Shown: piece by piece, positions 16,695 through 24,853 of the stretch
How positions within the stretch are numbered: the first letter of the stretch is position 1
Layout of the letters: each line of letters begins with the position of its first letter
NCBI GenBank assembly: GCA_023653115.1
Contig: JAMNXO010000015.1
Location: 1 to 47,348 of the forward strand
Reading direction: 5' to 3'
Source: Erythrobacter sp.
GTDB lineage: Bacteria > Pseudomonadota > Alphaproteobacteria > Sphingomonadales > Sphingomonadaceae
DNA: 47,348 bases
Notes under the pieces: model-generated
The model's input: only the letters and a program-made list of their open reading frames with translations
Databases searched by the model: none
Told to the model about the DNA's origin: nothing
Made by a program: the position numbers and the translations under genes

Positions 16695-17437
16695 CAGCCC
16701 AGCTTCTCCATCACCTCGTCGGAGATTTCGTAATTGCCCCACACGGTCTGCACGTCGTCGTCGTCGTCGAGCGTGTCGATCAGCTTCATCAGCGTGGTTG
16801 CGGTTTCTTCGTTCACATCGACGGTGAGCGAGGGCTTCCACGCCAGCTTGACGTTATCCGCCGCGCCCAGCGCCTTTTCGAGCTCGCCTGCCACGCCGTG
16901 CAGTGCATCTGCGGCAGTCCAGATGGTGTGGCCATCCTCCGAGCTTTCGACATCTTCCGCGCCCGCTTCGATCGCGGCTTCGAGCATTTTCTCCTCGTCA
17001 CCCGCGCTGGCCGGATATTCGATCATCCCGCACCGTTCGAACCCGTGGCTGACCGAGCCTTCCGAGCCGAGGTTGCCGCCGTTCTTGCTGAATGCGGTGC
17101 GGACATTGGTGGCGGTGCGGTTGCGGTTGTCGGTCAGCGCCTCGACGATGAGCGCGACCCCGCCCGGGCCGTAGCCTTCGTAGCGGATCTCGACATAATC
17201 CTCGCCGCCCGCCTGCGACGCCTTTTCGATCGCACGCTGGATATTGTCCTTGGGCATCGACTGCGCGCGCGCAGCGTTGACCGCGAGGCGCAGGCGCGGG
17301 TTCATGTCGGGATCGGGCATGCCCATCTTGGCAGCCACGGTAATCTCGCGGCTGAGCTTGGAAAACATTGCCGCGCGTTTCTTGTCCTGCGCACCCTTGC
17401 GGTGCATGATGTTCTTGAACTTGGAATGGCCTGCCAT
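16694..17437 (-). CDS. yebC: YebC/PmpR family regulator (TACO1-like)
   Basis: A 247-residue YebC-family protein. The N-terminus [20 protein letters not shown] is diagnostic, followed by the [19 protein letters not shown] and GSVSHGF motifs and an acidic C-terminus. YebC proteins were described as transcription factors; some act as translation factors that relieve ribosome stalling on proline runs. It is the first gene of the seven-gene run through ruvC and pnuC-nadR to glpQ. Confidence 0.96.
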   Translation of the reverse strand: MAGHSKFKNIMHRKGAQDKKRAAMFSKLSREITVAAKMGMPDPDMNPRLRLAVNAARAQSMPKDNIQRAIEKASQAGGEDYVEIRYEGYGPGGVALIVEALTDNRNRTATNVRTAFSKNGGNLGSEGSVSHGFERCGMIEYPASAGDEEKMLEAAIEAGAEDVESSEDGHTIWTAADALHGVAGELEKALGAADNVKLAWKPSLTVDVNEETATTLMKLIDTLDDDDDVQTVWGNYEISDEVMEKLG

Positions 17438-17490
17438 TGGACGAACTTCACCGGGATGATGGAAAACTGAGCGCGGGCCTTACTCCGAGC

Positions 17491-18243
17491 GTGAAGCCTG
17501 ATGCAAGGCCGCTCGTGGCAGGTTTGGCGGCGATTTTGGCAGCGATCCGCGCGCGGGTGGGGGATGCGGCACGGTTCATGGCCCGTCCGACCCCGCATGG
17601 CGCGCCCCTGCCGTGGGGCGGCGCGCTGCTGCTGGCGCTGGGGACGGTGTTCGCGCTCGACCTGGCGCTCGATGGACTAGCGGCCTGGCTGACAGCGCTG
17701 GCCGACAGCTATGCGCCGTTTCTCCCCGCCGAGCGCGTGGAAGAGACCACCTTGGCCGAAGATCTGTTCGGTTACCTCCTGCTCGCGCCGGTGCTGGAGG
17801 AGCTGGTCTATCGCGGCTGGCTGACAGGGCGCGTGGCCGCACTGCGGTTTGCGGCTTTCGGCTTTGCGGCCCAGGCGATGCTGTTCGCTACGCTGTTCCT
17901 GGATGCGGGGCTGGCCATGCCAGTCGCGCTCGGGGCGGTGGCGCTGGTGCTGGCGGGGCTGGTGCAATGGTCGGCCACGCGGGAGCGGGACACGGCAGTG
18001 CCGGAATGGTTCACCCGCCATTTCCACTGGTTCGTGTGGGGCAGCACGCTCCTGTTCGGCCTGGTGCATCTGGGCAATTACGAGGCGCTTTCGAGCCCGT
18101 GGGGCGTGCTGGTGGTGCTGCCGCAGACCATCGGCGGGCTACTGCTCGCCTACACCCGCACGCGGCTGGGCCTGCGCGCGGCCATGCTGCACCACGCAGC
18201 TTACAACGCCCTGTTCCTCGCCAGCGATTACGGCTGGTGGTGA
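17491..18243 (+). CDS. CPBP family intramembrane protease
   Basis: A protein of about 250 residues with several membrane helices and the three CPBP (Abi/CAAX protease) motifs: EELVYR (motif 1, glutamates for catalysis), FGLVHLGNYE (motif 2 His) and HHAAYNALF (motif 3, HxxxN). These are integral-membrane glutamic endopeptidases. Some process prenylated or leader peptides, and many are of unknown role. The start is uncertain: a GTG at 17491 is preferred, while a TTG at 17437 would abut the yebC start and leave no promoter; an ATG at 17578 is also possible. There is no bacteriocin gene nearby to suggest immunity. Confidence 0.82.
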   Translation: MKPDARPLVAGLAAILAAIRARVGDAARFMARPTPHGAPLPWGGALLLALGTVFALDLALDGLAAWLTALADSYAPFLPAERVEETTLAEDLFGYLLLAPVLEELVYRGWLTGRVAALRFAAFGFAAQAMLFATLFLDAGLAMPVALGAVALVLAGLVQWSATRERDTAVPEWFTRHFHWFVWGSTLLFGLVHLGNYEALSSPWGVLVVLPQTIGGLLLAYTRTRLGLRAAMLHHAAYNALFLASDYGWW

Positions 18244-18247
18244 GGTT

Positions 18248-18595
18248 TCAGATCTTCACCGCGGTGCCGCTGGCGCTCACCATCAGCATCGATCCGTTGG
18301 GGCCGATGACCTCGTAATCGAGATCGATCGCCACCACCGCGTTGCCGCCCAGCGCGGCGGCTTCGGCCTGCAATTCCTGGATTGCCTGCGTGCGCGCATC
18401 AGCCAGAATGCGCTCATACGAGCCCGAGCGCCCGCCGACGATGTCGCGGATATTGGCGAAAAGATCGCGGAACAGGTTCGCGCCGACAATCACTTCGCCG
18501 GTGACGATGCCGAGATAGTCCTGAATGGGGCGGCCTTCGATCGTCGGGGTGGTGGTCACGATAATGCCGCGCGCGTCTTTCCAGGGGGATGCCAT
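18248..18595 (-). CDS. YbjQ/UPF0145 family protein
   Basis: A 115-residue protein of the YbjQ heavy-metal-binding-domain-like family (UPF0145). Typical stretches are [20 protein letters not shown] at the N-terminus, [14 protein letters not shown] residues mid-protein, and [15 protein letters not shown] near the end. Family members assemble into oligomeric rings; the biological role is not established. GGAGA lies 7 nt before the ATG. It is convergent with the CPBP protease gene (4-bp gap). An AT-richer 83-bp gap separates it from gapR. Confidence 0.88.
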   Translation of the reverse strand: MASPWKDARGIIVTTTPTIEGRPIQDYLGIVTGEVIVGANLFRDLFANIRDIVGGRSGSYERILADARTQAIQELQAEAAALGGNAVVAIDLDYEVIGPNGSMLMVSASGTAVKI

Positions 18596-18678
18596 ATCGA
18601 AATCTCCAATTGCTGTATTATCGAGATAACACGGCCAGATGAAACTTCAATGGCAGCCACGCAGGCGCGGCGATCCCA

Positions 18679-18924
18679 TCACGCCATGCCGAGCGCGGCC
18701 TTGTAGGTTTCGAGCAGCATATCCTGCTCGCTGCGATCATCGGGCTTCATCTTCCGCAGGCGCACGATCTGGCGCATGATCTTGGCATCGTAGCCGACCG
18801 CCTTGGCTTCGGAATAGACATCGCGGATGTCGTCGGCGATGCCCTTCTTTTCTTCCTCGAGCCGCTCGATCCGCTCGATCAGCAGGCGCAGGCGGTCGTC
18901 GGATGCGGTGGCGTTGTCGGACAT
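18679..18924 (-). CDS. gapR: GapR family nucleoid-associated protein (DUF2312)
   Basis: An 81-residue, charged, almost wholly helical protein. It has the DUF2312 pattern: a coiled coil (LLIERIERLEEEKKGIADDI), the EAKAVGYDAKIMRQIVRLRKMK core and a short C-terminal helix. In Caulobacter, GapR is a tetrameric clamp that binds overtwisted AT-rich DNA ahead of replication and transcription and aids topoisomerases. The GGAG ribosome binding site is 8 nt before the ATG and a 9-bp hairpin stands just upstream of it. Confidence 0.93.
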   Translation of the reverse strand: MSDNATASDDRLRLLIERIERLEEEKKGIADDIRDVYSEAKAVGYDAKIMRQIVRLRKMKPDDRSEQDMLLETYKAALGMA

Positions 18925-18936
18925 GGGGGAGGCTCC

Positions 18937-18967
18937 ATCGGCAAGAGAATCAGTTGCCCTTGCCGAT
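18937..18967 (-). promoter_or_regulatory. Leader hairpin immediately upstream of the gapR RBS
   Basis: A perfect 9-bp inverted repeat (ATCGGCAAG / CTTGCCGAT) with a 13-nt loop ends directly before the GGAG of gapR and lies 38 bp after the DUF1244 stop. It lacks a T-run, so it is not a classical terminator. It may be an attenuation or RNA-processing element between the two genes. Confidence 0.4.
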
Positions 18968-19004
18968 AGCCAGCCGTGCCGCCCTGTTGAACCGTCCGGA
19001 CAAA

Positions 19005-19316
19005 TTATTCCTGTGCGTTCTTCGCTACGCTAGCCGCCATCCGCGCCAGCTGCTCCTCGGTGGCAGGCGTCTGGCGGGTGGCTTTCCATGCGCCGCTCTC
19101 CATCCCGTGGATCAGCGTGCGCGCCGCTTCCTTGTCGCCATCATAGCCCGCATCGCGGATCCAGTCGGCCAGACAGTTGCGGCAGAAACCGGCAAGCCCC
19201 ATCAAATCAATGTTCTGCGCATCGTGGCGATGGCGCAGATGGCGCACCAGCCGGCGGAAGGCGGCGGCGGCTTGCGCGTCATCCAGCGCGTCGAGCGGAT
19301 CGGCATTGCTATTCAT
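19005..19316 (-). CDS. DUF1244 family protein
   Basis: A 103-residue protein of the DUF1244 family. Its core is FRRLVRHLRHRHDAQNIDLM followed by the cysteine pair FCRNCLADW, which could bind metal or form a disulfide, and the segment YDGDKEAARTLIHGM. It is presumed cytoplasmic since no signal is present. The start at 19316 has AAGGA 9 nt upstream; a longer in-frame reading overlaps the pyk leader. It is divergent from pyk across 66 bp, so the two genes probably share a promoter region. Function is unknown. Confidence 0.87.
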   Translation of the reverse strand: MNSNADPLDALDDAQAAAAFRRLVRHLRHRHDAQNIDLMGLAGFCRNCLADWIRDAGYDGDKEAARTLIHGMESGAWKATRQTPATEEQLARMAASVAKNAQE

Positions 19317-19382
19317 CACGGCTTTTCCTTGAGTTGAAAAACGGCTGTGCCATAGGCCAACCACAAGAGGGATAGCCAAGCA

Positions 19383-20855
19383 ATGACACGACGCGAGCAG
19401 CCAAGGATCGACCCGCGCGGTCGCAAGGTCAAGATTCTCGCCACCATCGGTCCGGCGAGCCGTTCACCCGAGATGCTGGACCGGCTGGTGCGCGCCGGCG
19501 CGGATGCCTTCCGCCTCAACATGAGCCACGGCGCCCACGCCGATCACGAAGCGGCCCTTGGCGCGATCCGTGCGCTCGAAAAGCAATATGCCAAGCCGAT
19601 CGCGATCCTGGCCGATTTGCAGGGGCCGAAGTTGCGCGTGGGCTCGTTCCGCGATGGCCAGGCGGTGATCCGCCATTCGGGCCACTTCGTGCTCGACCGC
19701 GACGAGACGCCCGGCGATGAGAACCGCGTCTGCCTGCCGCATCCCGAACTGTTCGGGATCATGACCCGCGGCCAGCGCCTGCTGATCAATGATGGCAAGA
19801 TCCGGCTGAAGGTGCTCGAAGCGGACGGCAGCCGCATCCTGTGCAGCGCGGAAGTCGGCGGGGTGATCTCGGATCGCAAGGGCGTCAATGTCCCCGATGC
19901 CGAAGTGCCGATCCCCGCGCTGACCGAGAAAGACCGCCGCGATCTCGCCTTCGCCACCGAACACGGGGTGGACTGGATTGGCCTGAGCTTTGTCCAGCGC
20001 CCCGAGGATATTGCCGAGGCGCGCAAGCTGATCGGCACCCACGGCACGGCGATCTGCGCCAAGATCGAAAAGCCGCAGGCCGTCCACCGGCTGGCCGAAA
20101 TCATCGAACTGGCCGATGGCATCATGGTCGCGCGCGGGGATCTCGGCGTCGAGCTTGAGCCTTACGAAGTCCCGCCGCTCCAGAAGAAGATCGTCAACAT
20201 GGCGCGGCGCGCGGGCAAGCCGGTGATCGTGGCGACCCAGATGCTCGAATCGATGATCGAGGCCCCGACCCCCACCCGCGCCGAAGTCTCCGACGTCGCC
20301 AATGCCGTCTATGACGGGGCCGACGCGGTGATGCTCTCGGCCGAGAGTGCAGCGGGCGCATGGCCCGAGGAATCGGTCGCGATGATGGACCGCATCGCGG
20401 TGCAGGTGGAAAACGACGAGGGCTACAAGGAGCGCGTGCGTTTCCTAGATACCCCGCCCGATGCCACCACCTCCGACGCGCTGGCCCATGCCTGCATGAC
20501 CATCGCCGACACCGTGCCGATTAGCGCGATCACCGTGTTCACCTCGTCCGGCTCGACCGCGCGGCGTGTGGCGCGCGAACGTCCCGCGACCCCTGTGCTG
20601 GTGCTCACGCCCTCGATCCGCACCGCGCGCCGCGTCGCGCTGCTGTGGGGCGCCCACGCGGTGGCGACGAAGGATATCGGCAGCTTCGAAGAGATGATCG
20701 GCAAGGGCAAGCGCATGGCGCTGCGCCACGGCTTCAGCGAGGCCGGCGCCAAGCTGATCGTGCTGGCCGGGGTGCCGTTCGGAACGCCGGGGGCCACCAA
20801 TCTGCTGCACGTCGTCACGGTGTCGGGCGACGAGCTCGACAAGCACAAGGCCTGA
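19383..20855 (+). CDS. pyk: Pyruvate kinase
   Basis: A 490-residue pyruvate kinase that converts phosphoenolpyruvate and ADP to pyruvate and ATP. Visible landmarks are KILATIGPASRSPEMLDRL at the start, the substrate Arg/Asn pair in FRLNMSHG, the catalytic Lys signature KIEKPQAV, then MVARGDLGVELE and a full C-terminal allosteric domain. AGAGGGA precedes the ATG. It is divergent from the DUF1244 gene. Effector preference cannot be assigned. Confidence 0.97.
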   Translation: MTRREQPRIDPRGRKVKILATIGPASRSPEMLDRLVRAGADAFRLNMSHGAHADHEAALGAIRALEKQYAKPIAILADLQGPKLRVGSFRDGQAVIRHSGHFVLDRDETPGDENRVCLPHPELFGIMTRGQRLLINDGKIRLKVLEADGSRILCSAEVGGVISDRKGVNVPDAEVPIPALTEKDRRDLAFATEHGVDWIGLSFVQRPEDIAEARKLIGTHGTAICAKIEKPQAVHRLAEIIELADGIMVARGDLGVELEPYEVPPLQKKIVNMARRAGKPVIVATQMLESMIEAPTPTRAEVSDVANAVYDGADAVMLSAESAAGAWPEESVAMMDRIAVQVENDEGYKERVRFLDTPPDATTSDALAHACMTIADTVPISAITVFTSSGSTARRVARERPATPVLVLTPSIRTARRVALLWGAHAVATKDIGSFEEMIGKGKRMALRHGFSEAGAKLIVLAGVPFGTPGATNLLHVVTVSGDELDKHKA

Positions 20856-20959
20856 TTGCGGCGGCGCGTGTCTTGCCGCTTCAAAAGCCCCGCGCACACT
20901 GTTAGCCTTGCTCCCATGGCGCTGCTCAAAGCGGCGGATTTGGACGAGGGGAAATCGTG

Positions 20960-21277
20960 ATGGTGCGCGAAAGTCTGATCGGGATCGTTGCTCTGGCGCT
21001 GGCCGGATGTGTGGTGAATGTCGGCGATTCGGCGCCGGACCGGGCCGAGGCCGTGCCGCCGCCGCCGGTTCCGATGATGTGCAATGCCGCGCCCGCGCAA
21101 TATCACATTGGCCATGATGCGACCCAGTCGATGGGCGAGGCGATCCTCAAGGATGCCGGCGCGCGCACCCTGCGCTGGGGACCGCCCAACGCCGCTTGGA
21201 CGATGGACTATCGTCAGGACCGCGTGAACGTGCGCTATGACGAGCGAATGAAGATCGTCGAAATTACCTGCGGATGA
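20960..21277 (+). CDS. I78 family peptidase inhibitor, lipoprotein
   Basis: A 105-residue small envelope protein. Residues 1-17 form a lipoprotein signal with lipobox ALAGC. A short proline-rich linker (PPPPVP) leads to an I78-type domain: GHDATQSMGEAILKDAGA, the loop RWGPPNAAWTMDYRQDRVNV and the closing ITCG with a Cys probably paired to the earlier MCN cysteine. I78 proteins resemble potato inhibitor I and are taken to inhibit serine proteases in the periplasm. The ATG at 20960 is preferred over the GTG at 20957 on spacing from GAGGGG. ATGA overlap links it to the ridA-like gene. Confidence 0.85.
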   Translation: MVRESLIGIVALALAGCVVNVGDSAPDRAEAVPPPPVPMMCNAAPAQYHIGHDATQSMGEAILKDAGARTLRWGPPNAAWTMDYRQDRVNVRYDERMKIVEITCG

Positions 21278-21675
21278 ACGGCAAGGATGTGGAGCGTCTG
21301 AGGACGACTTCGGGCTCGCCCTTTGAGGCCATCTTCGGCTTTTCCCGCGCGGTGCGGGAAGGCAACCGGATCATCGTGGCGGGCACGGGCCCGGTCGAGC
21401 CCGATGGTTCGACCACGCCGGGCGGTGCGGCCGAACAGGCGGCGCGGTGCTGCGCGATCATTGTCGCTGCTATCGAGGAGCTGGGCGGCAGTCCGGCCGA
21501 TGTGGTGCGCACCCGGATGTTGCTGACTCACCCCGAGGATCAAGACGCGATCGGCGCGGTTCATGCGCAATATTTCGGCACGGCAAGTCCCGCGGCAACC
21601 ATGGCGGGCGTGGCATGGCTGTGCCGCCCCGAATGGCGCGTCGAGATCGAGGCCGAGGCGGTAGTGCCCGGCTGA
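21274..21675 (+). CDS. RidA family protein
   Basis: A 133-residue YjgF/YER057c/UK114 (RidA) family protein. The body has the expected RAVREGNRIIVAGTGPV strand, the GGAAEQAARCCAIIVAAIEELG helix and the VVRTRMLLT segment carrying the conserved Arg. RidA hydrolyses reactive enamine/imine intermediates to keto acids. Other subfamilies have different or unknown roles, and the subfamily here cannot be fixed. It overlaps both neighbours (4 bp and 3 bp). Confidence 0.88.
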   Translation: MNGKDVERLRTTSGSPFEAIFGFSRAVREGNRIIVAGTGPVEPDGSTTPGGAAEQAARCCAIIVAAIEELGGSPADVVRTRMLLTHPEDQDAIGAVHAQYFGTASPAATMAGVAWLCRPEWRVEIEAEAVVPG

Positions 21676-22274
21676 TGCGGCGGTTTTTCGCCTATCTCCT
21701 CGCCGTTCTGGCAGGTAGCGCCCTCGGACTGGGTAGCGCGCTATGGATGGCGGGCCTGCTGCCCGGCGCGAGCACCATGGCGTTCGGCGATGTCGATGTG
21801 CGCGGCTGGCGAAGTGATTTTGCGATCGGTTCGGACGCGGCGGATGCCTACACCCGTGCGCGGGTCGCCCGGCATGGCTTACTGGCGCTGGCGCGCAGCG
21901 AGGCGGTCTATTTCACCCGCACCACCGATGATGACGGCGCGCCCTTGCGCGAGGCTTGCTCCTATCGCCTGTCGGGCGGGGCGATGCCGGCGGGGTGGTG
22001 GTCGGTCACGCTGTATGACGCAGCGAGCATGCTCCCCGCCAACACCGACGGCGCGCTCAGTATCGACGCCGGGCGCGCCGGAGCAGGGGCGTGGGAGGCC
22101 GTGATTGCGGCTGACCGGCCCACTGGCGCTGCGCACTGGATCTCGAGCCGCAAGGCCGGAACTTTTGACCTGACGCTGCGGCTCTACATGCCCGATCGGG
22201 CGGTGATCGCGGACCCCACCACCGCGCTCGACCCGCCCAGCATCGAGCGGCTGACCTGCGGAAAGGCGCCATGA
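21675..22274 (+). CDS. DUF1214 domain protein, membrane-anchored
   Basis: A 199-residue protein with an N-terminal signal-anchor (AYLLAVLAGSALGLGSALWM). It is followed by a DUF1214 domain: GWWSVTLYD, MLPANTDGALSI, and the C-terminal KAGTFDLTLRLYMPD stretch. In many bacteria DUF1214 is fused behind DUF1254 in one secreted protein; here the two are separate adjacent genes in the opposite order. Its ATG shares a base with the ridA stop and its own stop overlaps the DUF1254 start. Function is unknown. Confidence 0.87.
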   Translation: MRRFFAYLLAVLAGSALGLGSALWMAGLLPGASTMAFGDVDVRGWRSDFAIGSDAADAYTRARVARHGLLALARSEAVYFTRTTDDDGAPLREACSYRLSGGAMPAGWWSVTLYDAASMLPANTDGALSIDAGRAGAGAWEAVIAADRPTGAAHWISSRKAGTFDLTLRLYMPDRAVIADPTTALDPPSIERLTCGKAP

Positions 22275-22813
22275 AGCGCTGGATCGGCCCCCTTTTGGTC
22301 ATGCTGCTTTGCGCAGCGGGCGTGCATTTCGCCGCGCTCCATGCCGCGCCCACGGTGATCATGGCGCGGGCGATGGATATGCTGGCGCAGCGCGGCGTGG
22401 CGCTCCACCGCTTCACCAATCCCGAGCGCGTTACCCCGCAAACGCAGAACGTGGTGCGCTCCTCGCCCGATCTCTATTACGCGCTGTGCCGCTATGATCT
22501 GAGCAATCCGGGCACGCAGCTGTCAGTGCAGATGGGGGACTGGCCGGATTACCAGTCGCTCTCGTTCTTTGCGGCGCAGACCGACAATTTCGCCACCATC
22601 CGCGGCACCGGCAAGGCCGTGGCAGTGCGCCTGTTACCGCCGGGGAGCCCTGCGGCGGACGGCGCAATCGTCAGCCCGAGCGCCAAGGGTGTGATTTTGA
22701 TCCGCCGCCTTGCGCCCAGCGCCGAACGCTTCGCCGCCGCTGCCGCTGCGGGCAAGGCTGACCGCTGCCGGCTGATCTGGAAGGACCGGATCGCCGCGCC
22801 CGCTCAGGACTGA
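22271..22813 (+). CDS. DUF1254 domain protein, membrane-anchored
   Basis: A 180-residue protein with an N-terminal signal-anchor (IGPLLVMLLCAAGVHFAAL) and a DUF1254 domain. The domain shows the conserved NVVRSSPDLYYALCRYDLS segment, WPDYQSLSFFAAQTDNFATI and a C-terminal KGVILIRRLAP strand. It is probably periplasmic and a partner of the DUF1214 product encoded just upstream (ATGA overlap). Its stop overlaps the convergent CxxC-protein gene by 10 bp. Function is unknown. Confidence 0.87.
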   Translation: MKRWIGPLLVMLLCAAGVHFAALHAAPTVIMARAMDMLAQRGVALHRFTNPERVTPQTQNVVRSSPDLYYALCRYDLSNPGTQLSVQMGDWPDYQSLSFFAAQTDNFATIRGTGKAVAVRLLPPGSPAADGAIVSPSAKGVILIRRLAPSAERFAAAAAAGKADRCRLIWKDRIAAPAQD

Positions 22814-23187
22814 CCGGAGCGACCGAGCCGCGCCGAGGTGAGCGCAATCAGCGCCTCGAGATCGGGCAGTGCGTCGAGCTCTGCCGCGCTGAGCAGCACC
22901 TGCGGCGGCGCATCGCCGTTGGCCAGCAGGATCGCAGGCAGAGGGATGGCAAGCCCGGGAAAGGCGCGCGCAAAGTCATCCTTGTGGTGAAACACCTTGG
23001 TCTGCGGCAATCCCTTAAGGAACCGCCGCCAGCGCCCGTGCATGCTCACCCAGCCATAGCTGAGCGCGCAGAGCGAACAGGGATAGGTCGCCGGCCGCAC
23101 CACCTTCCACACCGCATCCTTCACCATGTTCAGAACGCCGCTATCGGCATTATAGACGAGGATCAGGCGGGTCGCGGGGCTGCTCAT
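22804..23187 (-). CDS. Conserved hypothetical protein with CxxC motif
   Basis: A 127-residue, probably cytoplasmic protein. I do not recognise a named family with certainty. Its N-terminus (LILVYNADSGVLNMVKDAVW) resembles a beta-alpha start. The centre has YPCSLCALSYGW with a CxxC that could be redox-active or bind metal, and the C-terminus is leucine/alanine-rich helix. It resembles small thiol proteins, but the CxxC lies too far in for a DCC/DUF393 protein. The start at 23187 leaves out an upstream in-frame extension with no sign of coding; the Shine-Dalgarno is weak. Confidence 0.7.
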   Translation of the reverse strand: MSSPATRLILVYNADSGVLNMVKDAVWKVVRPATYPCSLCALSYGWVSMHGRWRRFLKGLPQTKVFHHKDDFARAFPGLAIPLPAILLANGDAPPQVLLSAAELDALPDLEALIALTSARLGRSGQS

Positions 23188-23312
23188 GGTGACAGATACG
23201 CCTGCATGCGCCATTCGGGTTACAAAAATCGCGCCGGGCCTAGCAAAAACCGCAAGGCTCGTTTGCGCGCCAGCCTTTTCCAACCCCGCAAACCCCGTTA
23301 GAGCACTGCCCC

Positions 23313-24458
23313 ATGCACGGACAATTCCAGCTCACCGACGATCAGCTCGCCATCCGCGAGGTCGCCCAGCGATTCACCGCCGACCAGATCACGCCTCATG
23401 CGGCCGAATGGGACGAGAAGCACATCTTCCCGCGCGACACGATCCAGCGCAGCGCCGAGCTTGGCTTTGGTGCGATCTACGTGTCCGAGGCCTCGGGCGG
23501 GATCGGGCTCGGACGGCTGGAGGCGGCGCTGATCATGGAGGCGATGGCCTATGGCTGCCCTTCGACCAGCGCCTTCATCTCGATCCACAACATGGCCGCG
23601 TGGATGATCGACCGCTTCGGCGGGGATGCGGTCAAGTCGAAGTATCTCCCCGATCTCGTCACCATGGACACAATCGCCAGCTACTGCCTGACCGAGCCTT
23701 CGAGCGGGTCGGACGCGAGCGCGCTGCGCACCACTGCGCGCCGGGATGGCGATCACTTCGTGCTCAACGGCACCAAGCAGTTCATCTCGGGCGCGGGCGC
23801 GAACGAGATCTACGTGGTGATGGTGCGCACCGGCGAGGATGGGCCCAAGGGCATTTCCTGCGTGGTGATCGAAAAGGATATGCCCGGCGTCAGCTTCGGC
23901 GCGCAGGAAAAGAAGCTCGGCTGGCACTCGCAGCCGACAGCGCAGCTGATTCTTGAAGATGTGCGCGTGCCGGTGGAGAACCTTGTCGGCGGCGAAGGCG
24001 AAGGCTTCCGCATCGCGATGATGGGGCTGGATGGCGGACGGTTGAATATCGGCGCGTGCTCATTGGGCGGGGCGCAAAGGTGCCTCGACGAAGCGATCCA
24101 GTATACCAAGGATCGCAAGCAGTTCGGCCAGCCCGTGGCCGAGTTCCAGAACACCCAGTTCATGCTCGCCGACATGGCAACCGATCTGGAGGCAGCCCGC
24201 GCGCTGCTCTATCTGGCGGCCGCGAAAGTGACAGACAACGCGCCCGACAAGACGCGCTTTTCCGCCATGGCCAAGCGGCTGGCGACCGACAATGGCAGCT
24301 CTGTGGTTGACCGCGCGCTGCAATTGTTCGGCGGCTACGGCTATCTGCAGGACTACCCGATCGAGCGCTTCTGGCGCGATCTGCGCGTGCATTCGATCCT
24401 TGAAGGCACCAACCAGATCATGCGCATGGTCGTGGGCCGGGATCTGCTGCGCCAGTGA
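23313..24458 (+). CDS. Acyl-CoA dehydrogenase, likely isobutyryl-CoA dehydrogenase
   Basis: A 381-residue FAD-dependent acyl-CoA dehydrogenase. N-terminal helical domain, then the FAD/substrate motifs YCLTEPSSGSDAS and FISGAGANEIYVVM, and a C-terminal helical domain with QLFGGYGYLQDYPIERFWRD. The catalytic Glu is in SILEGTNQIMR near residue 367. Context makes isobutyryl-CoA the likely substrate: the next genes encode the later steps of valine breakdown (hydratase, hydroxyisobutyryl-CoA hydrolase, MmsB). It leads the five-gene operon; a GTGA overlap joins it to the VOC gene. Confidence 0.92.
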   Translation: MHGQFQLTDDQLAIREVAQRFTADQITPHAAEWDEKHIFPRDTIQRSAELGFGAIYVSEASGGIGLGRLEAALIMEAMAYGCPSTSAFISIHNMAAWMIDRFGGDAVKSKYLPDLVTMDTIASYCLTEPSSGSDASALRTTARRDGDHFVLNGTKQFISGAGANEIYVVMVRTGEDGPKGISCVVIEKDMPGVSFGAQEKKLGWHSQPTAQLILEDVRVPVENLVGGEGEGFRIAMMGLDGGRLNIGACSLGGAQRCLDEAIQYTKDRKQFGQPVAEFQNTQFMLADMATDLEAARALLYLAAAKVTDNAPDKTRFSAMAKRLATDNGSSVVDRALQLFGGYGYLQDYPIERFWRDLRVHSILEGTNQIMRMVVGRDLLRQ

Positions 24459-24853
24459 GCGGCACCCGCCTTGCCCTGACAACGCTGGTGGTGCCCGATT
24501 ACGATGCGGGCATCGCCTTTTGCGTTGGCGCGCTGGGCTTCGATCTGATCGAGGACAGCGACATGGGCGGCGGCAAGCGCTGGGTGGTGGTCGGCGGCAA
24601 GGATGGCGGGCGCTTGCTGCTCGCCAAGGCTGCCAATGACGCGCAATCCGCCGCGATCGGCAACCAGACCGGCGGGCGTGTCGGCTTTTTTGCGCACACC
24701 GATGATTTCACAGGCACCCAGGCACGCCTTGCCGCGGCAGGGGTGATGTTTCACGAACAGCCGCGCCATGAGCCCTATGGCACCGTGGCGGTGTTCAGCG
24801 ATCCGTTTGGCAATCGCTGGGACCTGATCGAACCGAAAGTTTTGTCGCAATGA
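24455..24853 (+). CDS. VOC family protein within the valine catabolic operon
   Basis: A 132-residue vicinal-oxygen-chelate protein starting at GTG (24455), coupled to the preceding stop. It has LTTLVVPDYDAGIAFCVGAL at the N-terminus and the usual C-terminal VAVFSDPFGNRWDLIEP strand with a Glu. The usual N-terminal metal-binding His is absent, which leans towards a non-metallo or resistance/binding type. It overlaps the next gene by ATGA. VOC genes are not a known step of valine degradation, so its role here is open. Confidence 0.85.
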   Translation: MSGTRLALTTLVVPDYDAGIAFCVGALGFDLIEDSDMGGGKRWVVVGGKDGGRLLLAKAANDAQSAAIGNQTGGRVGFFAHTDDFTGTQARLAAAGVMFHEQPRHEPYGTVAVFSDPFGNRWDLIEPKVLSQ

